Positions 8,105 to 15,830 of a stretch of DNA of 64,000 nucleotides are shown piece by piece (within the stretch, counting starts at the first letter, position 1; each line of letters begins with the position of its first letter). The position numbers and the translations under genes were made by a program. The stretch spans positions 1-64,000 of the forward strand of contig JANQFG010000038.1 in the NCBI GenBank assembly GCA_028277985.1, written 5' to 3'. The notes beneath the pieces were generated by a model. The model was not told the origin of the DNA. It did not search any database and was given only the letters and a program-made list of their open reading frames with translations. The stretch comes from a bacterium (GTDB lineage Bacteria; Desulfobacterota; DSWW01).

Positions 8105-8902
8105 CTAGCCGAAGACCTTGCCCACCATTGAGGGGTCGTGGCCCGGGATGATCAAGTCCCGGCTCGATGCCGTGGCCACCACCTTCCACATGCTGTCGTA
8201 CCATTCAACGAGGTTCACGAAGATCGCCGGCGGCAGGAAGGGCAGGTCCGGCCGGGGCGCTATGGCAACCGTTGTGCCGGCCAGGTCCGTGACTTCCGTA
8301 CGGGTCGGGTCCAGGTTGTAGTAGGAGTAGCACTGGTCTCCGGTGAGTACGGCGGTCCCCTTTGCCGTGGACACGGCAAGCCCCTGGAGTCCCTGTGTAT
8401 GGCCCGGCAGGAAGAGGGTGCTCACCCCGTCCGTCACCTCGTACTCGCCCTCCACCAGAACCAAGTCCATTGCTTCCAGGCTGCGGAACAGGGAGGATTC
8501 GAAGAACACCCGGGCAGGAGGAACAGGGTTGAAGGCGGTGTTCCACTCCTTCTTCTGAAGGATGATCCTCGCGTTCTTGAACAATGAGGAATATGTGCAG
8601 TGATCAAAGTGAAGGTGGCTCAGCACAAGGTAGTCGATCTCCTCCGGGGTTGTGCCGACCGATTGAAGTGCGGTACGGATCCCCTCCTCGCCTCCTCCGG
8701 CACAGGGAAAACCGTGCACAAGGCCCTGGTCGTCCGGGGCCTCCACCCCGGAGTCCATCACGATCTTCGTGCCTTCCCCCTCGATATAGAAGATGGGGAC
8801 GGGAGCCACGATGAAGGTCTGCATGTCGCCGCCCATGCCCAGGAGGCCTACGGGTGCGGTGATCCGGGCCACCTCGAGGGGACGGATCGTATAGTGAGCC
8901 AT
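8105..8902 (-). CDS. Metallo-beta-lactamase-fold hydrolase, N-acyl-homoserine-lactonase-like
   Basis: The protein has 265 residues and no signal peptide, so it is probably cytoplasmic. The dinuclear zinc signature HxHxDH is present at 96-101 (SHLHFDHC). It is followed by a His in PGHTQG, the Asp of LTGDQ and the late His in IIPGHDP, which is the full ligand set of the MBL fold. Length and motif spacing fit the AhlD/AiiA-like subgroup, whose characterised members open lactone rings, but lactonase substrate specificity cannot be read from sequence. AAGGAGG precedes ATG 8902. It lies downstream of and in the same orientation as the ABC genes, separated by dispersed repeats, so co-transcription is uncertain. 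Confidence 0.85.
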   Translation of the reverse strand: MAHYTIRPLEVARITAPVGLLGMGGDMQTFIVAPVPIFYIEGEGTKIVMDSGVEAPDDQGLVHGFPCAGGGEEGIRTALQSVGTTPEEIDYLVLSHLHFDHCTYSSLFKNARIILQKKEWNTAFNPVPPARVFFESSLFRSLEAMDLVLVEGEYEVTDGVSTLFLPGHTQGLQGLAVSTAKGTAVLTGDQCYSYYNLDPTRTEVTDLAGTTVAIAPRPDLPFLPPAIFVNLVEWYDSMWKVVATASSRDLIIPGHDPSMVGKVFG

Positions 8903-8925
8903 GGTGCACCTCCTTCAATCATGGA

Positions 8926-9062
8926 CATTGCGAGCGAAGCGTGGCAATCCCCAATGAGCCGTCATCCCCGCCCCTGTCTACTACCTGCAGGGGCAGGCTC
9001 CGGCTGGGATCCCTGAGTGCCTCGTACCTCTGGATTCCTGCCTTCGCAAGAATGACGTCAAG
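8926..9062. repeat. Composite of dispersed repeats, families D and C
   Basis: ATTGCGAGCGAAGCGTGGCAATCCC (8928-8952) is a copy of the ATTGCGAGG...GCAATC palindrome (family D). It is followed by GTCATCCCCGCCCCTG... and ...TTCGCAAGAATGACG (family C). The stretch fills the gap between the MBL gene and the ABC operon. Confidence 0.6.
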
Positions 9063-9065
9063 CAC

Positions 9066-9767
9066 CTATTTTGTCTCGTCGCTTTCTACCCTGCCATCGA
9101 CCATCCGGACGATTCGACGCGCCCGATCCATGACCCTGGGATCGTGTGTGGAGAATACGAAGGTTGCGCCCCTGTTCCGGTTCAAGCCCTCCATGATGGA
9201 GAGCAACTTCTCGGCCGTCTCCGAGTCCACGTTGGCCGTGGGCTCGTCTGCCAGCACCACCGCCGGGTTTGCAGCGATAGCCCTCGCGATAGCCACACGC
9301 TGCTGCTGGCCGCCGGACAGCTCGTGGGGCCGACGATGCTCCATACCTTCGAGTCCCACCTCGGCGAGGAGCGCCATCACGCGATCGCTGCGTTCCGCCT
9401 CGGTCCTGCCCTGGAGAGACATGACGATCTCGGCATTTTCATACGCCGTGAGCACCGGGATCAGATTGTAGGCCTGGAACACGAAGCCGATGCGATCCCG
9501 CCTCAGATGGCTAAGGGCCTTGCGGCTCAGGGCGCCGAGCTCGTGCCCCTCGACCGAAACCGTGCCCGAAGTCGGCTCATCGAGCGCGCCGATCACGTTC
9601 AGCGTCGTTGTCTTTCCGGAGCCAGAGGGTCCGCAGATTGCGGTGAACTCGCCTTTGCGGATCTCGAGCGAGAGCCCGCGCAGGGCGTGAACGTCGACGG
9701 CGCCCTGCTGATAGGTCTTGGTCACGTCTCTGAGCTCAACAACCTTCTCGTTTGCTGAATCCGTCAT
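9066..9767 (-). CDS. ABC transporter ATP-binding protein (MacB/LolD type)
   Basis: The protein has 233 residues. It contains Walker A (GPSGSGKTT, about 46-54), a Q-loop (FVFQAYNL), the ABC signature (LSGGQQQR), Walker B (VVLADEPT) and the switch His (FSTHD). Size and sequence fit the LolD/MacB/FtsE-like class that energises FtsX-type permeases. It is the third gene of a minus-strand set with the two permeases upstream, only about 10 nt away from the nearer one. ATG 9767 gives the better distance from the GAGGTG ribosome site; the tracked start at 9776 adds three residues. Expected role: ATPase of an exporter or lipoprotein-handling complex at the inner membrane. Confidence 0.93.
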   Translation of the reverse strand: MTDSANEKVVELRDVTKTYQQGAVDVHALRGLSLEIRKGEFTAICGPSGSGKTTTLNVIGALDEPTSGTVSVEGHELGALSRKALSHLRRDRIGFVFQAYNLIPVLTAYENAEIVMSLQGRTEAERSDRVMALLAEVGLEGMEHRRPHELSGGQQQRVAIARAIAANPAVVLADEPTANVDSETAEKLLSIMEGLNRNRGATFVFSTHDPRVMDRARRIVRMVDGRVESDETK

Positions 9768-9777
9768 GCATTGCACC

Positions 9778-11031
9778 TCACACGATCTTGATCGTCTCTA
9801 CGGGAGCGACACGACCGGCCCGCCAAGCCGGGTAAAGGCCGGAGAGCATGGTGGCAACGAACACGGCAACAGCGATCATGATCGCGTGCTCCGGAAAGAT
9901 ACCCGCTCTCATCACCGTCGAGACCGCTACGCCCGCCACCTCCATTTCGGCGCCTTCCCCCCCGATCATGGCGGTCATGTCAATGCCCTTTGTACTCAGA
10001 TACAGATAGGGGCCGACGGTCAGGGCAGCAGCCGCGACCAGGCCGACAAGAGCCAGCCAGAGGCTTTCCAGCATCACGAGCCGAAACAGGCTGCCCGGGC
10101 TGAAGCCGATCGCCATCATGATCCCGAACTCGCGCAGCCTTTCCATCACGCTCACGAACAGGGTGTTGAAGATGCCTGCCGCCACGATGATTGCGATCAG
10201 TACCTCCATGAAGATCGCGCCTCCCACCTTCATGGCGATGAAGCCTGCGAGATCGGGTTGGATCTGGTCCCAGGTCAGGGCCGCGACGTCCGGGCCGACC
10301 CGTGCCTGCAGGCGACGGGCCACCTCGCCGCTCTTGCGCTGGTCGTCGATGAACACAGCCACCTGGAGGGCCTCGTCCGGGGCGTAGCCAAGTACGTCGC
10401 GGATCGAGTCGATGGGAAGTATGCAGAGGGCGGCGTCCAGACTGGGGGCGCCCGTGCGCACGATCCCCGAGACGCGGGCCAGCCCGCTGACGATCTCGCC
10501 GTTCTTGTCCGTCAGCGTGTAGACCACCTTCTTGCCCATCTCGGCACCCAGGTTCTTGGCGAGTTTCTTCCCGAGGATGATGCCCCGGTCCCGGCTCGAC
10601 TCGAACAACTCACCTTCTTCCAGCCCCTCCAGGAACGAAAGCGTGTTCTCGTCCTCTACGTCGGGATCATACGCGATGAATCCTCCACCGTAGTTGGCGC
10701 TCGCCGTGGAAAGCATGGCGAATCCCATGATTCGGGTGACGACCCTCTCGACCTCCTGGTCCTCCATCGAAAGGGATGCGAGCCGGTCCGTGTCCACGAC
10801 CGATCGGCTCAGGGTGGGCTTGTCCTGGTACTCGGGATGCTGCAGGGTGACGTGCCCTCCGATCATTCGGGCGGCCAGGTCGATCATGTCGGCGAAGTTC
10901 CGGTCCTGAAAGGAGGTGAAGAGCACGGCCAGGAAACTGCCGAAGGCGATCGATGAGATCGTGATCAGCGTACGTCGACGCCGGCGCCACAGATTGCGCC
11001 AGGCCATAACCCCCAGGCTGGATCCTTTCAT
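9778..11031 (-). CDS. ABC transporter permease, FtsX/MacB type
   Basis: The protein has 417 residues. It has an N-terminal basic stretch (WRNLWRRRRRTL) followed by one membrane helix, a periplasmic domain of about 230 residues (MacB_PCD-like) and three C-terminal helices of the FtsX domain (VLIAIIVAAGIFNTLFVSVMER.. is the typical first segment). AGGAGG precedes ATG 11031. It is homologous to the upstream permease at 11172 and lies directly before the ATPase gene, so the three encode one heteromeric transporter. A family-A REP palindrome sits between the two permease genes. Confidence 0.92.
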   Translation of the reverse strand: MKGSSLGVMAWRNLWRRRRRTLITISSIAFGSFLAVLFTSFQDRNFADMIDLAARMIGGHVTLQHPEYQDKPTLSRSVVDTDRLASLSMEDQEVERVVTRIMGFAMLSTASANYGGGFIAYDPDVEDENTLSFLEGLEEGELFESSRDRGIILGKKLAKNLGAEMGKKVVYTLTDKNGEIVSGLARVSGIVRTGAPSLDAALCILPIDSIRDVLGYAPDEALQVAVFIDDQRKSGEVARRLQARVGPDVAALTWDQIQPDLAGFIAMKVGGAIFMEVLIAIIVAAGIFNTLFVSVMERLREFGIMMAIGFSPGSLFRLVMLESLWLALVGLVAAAALTVGPYLYLSTKGIDMTAMIGGEGAEMEVAGVAVSTVMRAGIFPEHAIMIAVAVFVATMLSGLYPAWRAGRVAPVETIKIV

Positions 11032-11060
11032 CCCATCCTCCTGTCACTCCAACATTTCAA

Positions 11061-11145
11061 AAAAGAAAAAGGGGACGGATCTATTTCTTTCATTTCCCTT
11101 CCTCTCATCTTCCCGACGAAAAAAAATAGATCCGTCCCCTTTTTT
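11061..11145. repeat. REP-like palindrome, family A
   Basis: AAAAAGGGGACGGATCTATTTC and GAAAAAAAATAGATCCGTCCCC form near-perfect inverted arms. It is inserted between the two permease genes of one ABC operon and might attenuate or process the transcript. Confidence 0.85.
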
Positions 11146-11171
11146 GGATCTATCTTTCTGCCTTTCTCACG

Positions 11172-12386
11172 TTACTGGTGTCGCATCGCCTCCACCGGCC
11201 GGATCACCGCGGCCTTCAAGGCCGGGTACACCACGGCGAGGGTCACGATCACGACGAGGACCAGCACCGGCATCGTGAATGTTCTGTCTGTGACCACGGC
11301 ACGCCACACCGGATCCACGGCCAGGCCCATGATGGACGCGCCACCGAGCGTTCCCATGTTGATGCCCACCTCCATCAGGAACCAGAGGCCCGGGACGCTG
11401 AGCGCAAGCCCGAGGAGGACGGCCAGTCCGGTCTGTATCACGCTCTCGACGACGATCAGCCCCAGAACCCATGCGGGGCTGAAACCCAGGGCCTTGAGTA
11501 CGCCGATTTCCCGGATGCGTTCGAACACGGCCATCAACATCGCATTCAGGATCAGGATGCCGATGGCGATGTAGATGATGAAGAAGATGACGATCATCAG
11601 CCCCCGGACCGAGTCGAGCATGGAGGCGATGGTGGGCATCAGCTCACGCCAGGACTGGACGTCGAGCCCTGCGGCGATCTGGCGGATCGCCTCGGCAGCC
11701 TCTTCGATCTCGACTCCTTCCGGTCGTCGGACGATGATCTGATGGGCGCCGTCGTGCATGGCAAAGAAATCCCGAAAGGCCTTCACGGTCATGAAGACGC
11801 CGGTGCGGTCCGTCATGTCGCTCACGCCCTTGAGCACCCCCCGCACCCGGTAAAGGTCGTTTGCGATGCTGCCGTCGGCGGCCTGGCTGAGGGCCACCAG
11901 CTCATCACCCGGGTCGACCCCGAGGGTCTGGGCCAGTTGTCGTCCGATCACGACTTCCTTTGGGCGCTCCTCGGCCAACCAGTCGCCGAGGGCGACGTGC
12001 TTGTGGATATCGCTCACCTCGGCGTCCCGCTGCGTGGTCACCCCCCGGAAGGACACGCCTGCCGAGGATTCGCCGGCCGCGGCAAGCCCGCCTCCCAGCA
12101 GACGGGCGCAGGCGCGGAATCCGAGCTCCTCGACCTTCTCGAGCAGGGACTCCGGGTCCCCGATGCTGGCATACAGCGATGGGTTGTCCCGGAAATCCTG
12201 GGCAAAGACCTGCACATCGCCCAGCTCCAGGTTCAGGATGTTGCGCTCCATGCCCACAAAGTAGCCTTCCAGAAGGCCGCTGTAGAGGATCATGACCCAC
12301 AGGGCGAGCGTCATGGCCGCCACGGTCACGACGGTACGCCGCCGGCTCCGCCAGATGTTTCTCCAGGCCATCTTGAGCAGATTCAC
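11172..12386 (-). CDS. ABC transporter permease, FtsX/MacB type (second subunit)
   Basis: The protein has 404 residues with the same architecture as its neighbour: WRNIWRSRRRT at the N-terminus, first helix, large periplasmic domain, then FtsX helices (IVIFFIIYIAIGILILNAMLMAVFERIREIGVLKALGFSP is diagnostic). The start is GTG 12386, 7 nt after AAGGAG. It is first in the minus-strand operon permease-permease-ATPase. The divergent gene at 12691 encodes a lipocalin-like lipoprotein. That arrangement resembles the AttEFGH type of ABC system (ATPase, two permeases, secreted lipocalin-like hydrolase family), which suggests a functional link. Confidence 0.92.
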   Translation of the reverse strand: MNLLKMAWRNIWRSRRRTVVTVAAMTLALWVMILYSGLLEGYFVGMERNILNLELGDVQVFAQDFRDNPSLYASIGDPESLLEKVEELGFRACARLLGGGLAAAGESSAGVSFRGVTTQRDAEVSDIHKHVALGDWLAEERPKEVVIGRQLAQTLGVDPGDELVALSQAADGSIANDLYRVRGVLKGVSDMTDRTGVFMTVKAFRDFFAMHDGAHQIIVRRPEGVEIEEAAEAIRQIAAGLDVQSWRELMPTIASMLDSVRGLMIVIFFIIYIAIGILILNAMLMAVFERIREIGVLKALGFSPAWVLGLIVVESVIQTGLAVLLGLALSVPGLWFLMEVGINMGTLGGASIMGLAVDPVWRAVVTDRTFTMPVLVLVVIVTLAVVYPALKAAVIRPVEAMRHQ

Positions 12387-12690
12387 GTTGTAGGCTCCTT
12401 GCGGTATTCGGAGACTCTATTTCTTTTTCGGCCCGGAATCAATTCGGATGTCGTGGACGAAATCGGGGACGGTTACAGGCCGAAATGGGGTAAGGGTACC
12501 GCGTTCCGCCCATATCGGATACTGTCCCCAAGTTCCGAAACCGCTGCGGCGACCGATTCATCCAAGTAGGACATTCTAAACGTAATATATATCATTATAA
12601 TAGACGAGGATTACCGGAGAGGTGTGACAGAGAGAGAATCGGGGGCAGCCTCGGCTTGTGGTAACTCACTAATATTGAAGAGGAACGACC
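12387..12690. other. Divergent intergenic region with degenerate REP copy and -10 element
   Basis: Between the divergent ABC operon and lipoprotein gene. It holds a degenerate palindrome with GGGGACGGTTAC (12465) and GGATACTGTCCCC (about 12517-12529), and an AT-rich patch with a perfect TATAAT (12596-12601) facing the lipoprotein gene. I see no convincing -35 and no further gene. Confidence 0.5.
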
Positions 12691-13926
12691 ATGTTTTGGA
12701 GACGGCTTGGGCGGATGGTGAGAACAGGGATGATTGCGGCGATGGTGCTGAGTTGGGCCCTCACGGGGTGCGGCTCGGATGACGAAGACGGCTTCGGTGT
12801 GCCTCTCGGGACTCCGGATGATCCGGGCGGCGGTGACGGCATCATTCTCACCCCTGCCTCCGAGAATGACCCTCACCTGCCGGAAAGTCCCGGCCCCTGG
12901 TTCGAGGGTTGGTATACCCGGGTGACCGATGTGGGGGGAAGCCGCTCCGTGGCGGTCATCGTGGCCTCCCACCTGCCGAAGGGCGTGACTTACATGCCGG
13001 GCATGGACCTGCCAGGCTACGTGAATGTGCTCATCGGTGAGGGCGACGGAACACCCACCCTCTCCCTCACCGCCTTTCCGGACCAGACCATGACCCTGGT
13101 GAACGGTCAGCCCGTCTCGCGAGACCCGATCGCCGGAATGCCCACCTATTTCGAGTGGGTCACCACGGGCCCGCAGGCCTTTGGCACGGTTACCGAAGAC
13201 AGCGTGGACATAAGCATCCCGGACGTCGTGGATATCCGCATCCAGACAACCAACCGGATCCCCTGGGACGTGGAAGACCCCTTTGAGAGCCCGGAAGGGT
13301 TCCTGGCATCCGCTCCCGTGCCCCTTCACTGGTGGGTTCAGAGCCTGGGGTCGGACGCAGAGTACGAGTACACCATTTACGGAGAGAATGGCCCGGAAAC
13401 CGTGAGCGGGACCGGCTACGCCCATCTGGAGAAGAACTGGCAGAGGGAATTCCCCATCGGTTGGGTGTGGACCCAGGGGATTGCCCCGGGCAACGAAGCG
13501 CAGTTCGTGGCCAGCATCGCCAAAGTGGATCTTCTCAACGGCACCATCATCGATCCATGGATCGTGGCCTATCGCTCCCCTAACGTGTCCTGGAATTTCC
13601 AGTTCTTCATTCCCGGCATGACCGCGACCACCCGGATGGATCCCTGTGCGGGCACGTTCTATATGAAGTTGCGGGATCCCTTCCGGACGTTGATCTACGA
13701 CGCCTCGGCACCGCCTGGTTCCTTTGGCGATGTTTCGATTCCAACCGAAGACGGGTTCATCACCCAGAAGGGGGGCGAATCCTTTTCCGCAACCGTGGAG
13801 GTGACGGCCTCCTGGCACATCCCGTTGGGCGGCCTCGCCGATGTCGAGTTCCCGATCGAGTCGAGGGTCTTCCACAACGCCGTCCTCGAGTTCGGCAACG
13901 GCTTCGTCTGCCCCGACCCTCCCTAG
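12691..13926 (+). CDS. Tocopherol-cyclase/AttH-like lipocalin-fold lipoprotein
   Basis: The protein has 411 residues, with lipobox LTGC giving Cys27 and then an acidic, Gly-rich linker. The mature protein starts with PGPWFEGWYTRV and has a mid-protein motif YAHLEKNWQREFPIGWVWTQG. Both closely resemble the WFEGWY... and Y.EKNWG..FP..W.W.Q signatures of tocopherol cyclase-like proteins, relatives of the CrtC/AttH lipocalin-type hydrolases. The predicted location is an outer-membrane-anchored periplasmic protein binding a hydrophobic substrate. It is divergent from the FtsX-type ABC operon. The enzyme activity is not deducible; a role in quinone or lipid chemistry is speculation. Confidence 0.72.
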   Translation: MFWRRLGRMVRTGMIAAMVLSWALTGCGSDDEDGFGVPLGTPDDPGGGDGIILTPASENDPHLPESPGPWFEGWYTRVTDVGGSRSVAVIVASHLPKGVTYMPGMDLPGYVNVLIGEGDGTPTLSLTAFPDQTMTLVNGQPVSRDPIAGMPTYFEWVTTGPQAFGTVTEDSVDISIPDVVDIRIQTTNRIPWDVEDPFESPEGFLASAPVPLHWWVQSLGSDAEYEYTIYGENGPETVSGTGYAHLEKNWQREFPIGWVWTQGIAPGNEAQFVASIAKVDLLNGTIIDPWIVAYRSPNVSWNFQFFIPGMTATTRMDPCAGTFYMKLRDPFRTLIYDASAPPGSFGDVSIPTEDGFITQKGGESFSATVEVTASWHIPLGGLADVEFPIESRVFHNAVLEFGNGFVCPDPP

Positions 13927-13944
13927 CCTCCCAGTCGGGGTCAC

Positions 13945-14242
13945 CCAATTGCGCAACATCCCCGCGCACACTCAAATCGGGGACAGCCACTAATTATCGA
14001 GAAACCAGTGGCTGTCCCCAATTTCGCTAAGCGTAGGAGGACAATTGCGTAACAAAGCCGGGCGTTTAAATCAGGGACAGCCACCGAATTCAGGCAAAAT
14101 GAGTGGCTGTCCCTATTTTCGCAGGTAAATGAGTGGCTGTCCCCAGTTTCGCTAAGCGGAGGCGGACAATTGCGTAACAAAGCCAGGCGTTTAAATCAGG
14201 GACAGCCACCGAACTCGGGTAGATAAGTGGCTGTCCCCGATC
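13945..14242. repeat. Cluster of REP-like palindromes, family B (GTGGCTGTCCCC)
   Basis: Three tandem units. Each starts with CAATTGCGYAACA.., then GGGACAGCCAC, a short loop and GTGGCTGTCCC. The palindromes lie at about 13974-14025, 14067-14118 (with an extra right arm at 14130-14147) and 14193-14240. The unit is about 100-125 bp including the AATTGCGTAAC leader. The cluster fills the gap between the two converging lipoprotein genes; no gene is seen in it. Confidence 0.88.
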
Positions 14243-14290
14243 TAGTCGGATGCTGCGAGCGGAGCGCTGCAGCCTCCCGGTGCCATGGGG

Positions 14291-15541
14291 CTAGGGCTTG
14301 GCCTGGAACGTGACGAAGGGCTCGGACGCCAGGGCGTACTCCTCGGTCAGGTATTGCTCGTACCGCTCATCACCCTCTACGAATGCCTTGAAGAGTGAGA
14401 CCGTGAACAAGTTCGTGATGCGGTGGGCCTCGTCGATGTCCAGGGCCGGAGGGTTGCAGGGTTCGGTGAAAGCGGTCCCCAGGAGAAGATCGATCATCCA
14501 CTGCTTGATTCCCCTGACTTTCATGCCATGGATCAGGTCGCAGGAATTCGAGAAGGAGAAGTGCACAGCGTCCTCGAGGTCCGTCTGAAAGACCTGATCG
14601 CTCATGAGCCCGAAGGGACGGTCGTTGTTCTCCTCGATGGGCGTGGTTGTGTCATTGGTGCCCCCAATGATCAGGGTGGGCACGCTGATGGCTTCGAGCT
14701 CCCCGTCGCCGAACCAGGCAGAGGCGGGTGCGAGGGGCGCGATCGCATCCACCCGGGAGTCCGGAGGGATAGGCTCGAACCCCTCCGGCAGTTCGGAGGC
14801 GACCTCCTCAGGCGGGTCCGCCCCAAACCCTGCCGCCATGGCGAAACTCGTGAATCCTCCAAACGAGTGACCGCACACACCGATCCGCTCCGAATCGATC
14901 CTTCCATAGAAGGGGTCGCCTGCGTCCTCTGTCTTCTCGAGCATGCGCGTGATCAGGAAAGAGACGTCGAGCGGCCGCGCAACCATCATTTCCTCCAGAG
15001 GGGCGAAGGTGCCGCCGAGCTCGTCGAGCAGCGTATTGCCGATATGACCTGGAGCCACCACGATGAACCCATGGCTTGCAAGAATCTCGGTCAGGAAGAA
15101 GGACTGGTACCGAAGGCCGCCGGACCCGTGGGAAAAAACGATAAGCGGAAACTCGTCCGCCCCCGAGACAGGCGGTGCGTCGAAGGCCAGTTCAGAAGGA
15201 CTGGTGAATACGACCGGCAGGGAGAGTATCTCGACGGTCACCTGGTACAGGCTCGGGCCGCCGGTGGCGTCCTTTTGGTCGACAGGGTACCAGGCGTCCA
15301 CGGGTAACTCCCGGCCCCCGCGATCCGCATCCACGATCGTGAACGAGCTGCGGCCCACCGAAAATGGGCCGACCTCGTCGGGTGAGTGGAGTCCATCGCC
15401 GCCCGAGTGACCGAAGGCTTCCTCCGTATCCGACCCGCACGCGGTCACGGCGAGGACGGCCGCCATCGTGAAGAGGACCACAAGAAGCCGTAGCGGCCGG
15501 GCACTGTGAAGGATGTGAACCGAAGTCGCAGGCACATTCAT
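14291..15541 (-). CDS. Secreted alpha/beta-hydrolase lipoprotein (PAF-acetylhydrolase/dienelactone-hydrolase-like)
   Basis: The protein has 416 residues. The lipobox AVTAC gives Cys35. The oxyanion region is LIVFSHGSGG (about 133-142), the nucleophile elbow GHSFGG places Ser226, an acid follows in IIGGTND, and AVHFSF likely carries the catalytic His. The sequence pattern and length fit bacterial platelet-activating-factor acetylhydrolase-like or chlorophyllase-like hydrolases acting on esters. AAGGAGG precedes ATG 15541. It is one of three secreted lipoprotein enzymes between 12.7 and 19.5 kb. The substrate is unknown. Confidence 0.85.
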   Translation of the reverse strand: MNVPATSVHILHSARPLRLLVVLFTMAAVLAVTACGSDTEEAFGHSGGDGLHSPDEVGPFSVGRSSFTIVDADRGGRELPVDAWYPVDQKDATGGPSLYQVTVEILSLPVVFTSPSELAFDAPPVSGADEFPLIVFSHGSGGLRYQSFFLTEILASHGFIVVAPGHIGNTLLDELGGTFAPLEEMMVARPLDVSFLITRMLEKTEDAGDPFYGRIDSERIGVCGHSFGGFTSFAMAAGFGADPPEEVASELPEGFEPIPPDSRVDAIAPLAPASAWFGDGELEAISVPTLIIGGTNDTTTPIEENNDRPFGLMSDQVFQTDLEDAVHFSFSNSCDLIHGMKVRGIKQWMIDLLLGTAFTEPCNPPALDIDEAHRITNLFTVSLFKAFVEGDERYEQYLTEEYALASEPFVTFQAKP

Positions 15542-15630
15542 GGGAAATCCTCCTTATGGGGCGGATGCATGGACGCCCAGCATAGTGCATCCGACGGGCC
15601 GGGTCGAGGCATAAACCCAATCTTCTACAG

Positions 15631-15762
15631 TTCGGGGACAGCCACCGAACTACGGGAGATAAGTGGCTGTCCCCGAACTATCTGAGATAAGTGGCTGTCC
15701 CCGAACTATCCGGAGAGATCCCCGCTTTCGCGGGGGTGACGGTTTTTGCGGGGATGACGGCC
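15631..15762. repeat. REP-like family B palindromes followed by a family C copy
   Basis: GGGGACAGCCACC (15634) pairs with GTGGCTGTCCCC at 15663 and again at 15691. Next comes GATCCCCGCTTTCGCGGGGGTGACGGTTTTTGCGGGGATGACGG, a family C copy. It occupies most of the divergent gap before the histidine kinase gene. Confidence 0.85.
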
Positions 15763-15830
15763 TGTGAGCTTGAGCCTTTCGGCGTTCCTAAGCTATTATA
15801 ACCGCTTACATTGTCCGGAAAGGCGGCTGC

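Noticed and set aside
9718-10956. 412-aa plus-strand ORF opposite the FtsX permease
   Set aside because: The His/Gly/Asp-rich composition is typical of an antisense frame; the minus strand has clear permease helices and an RBS.
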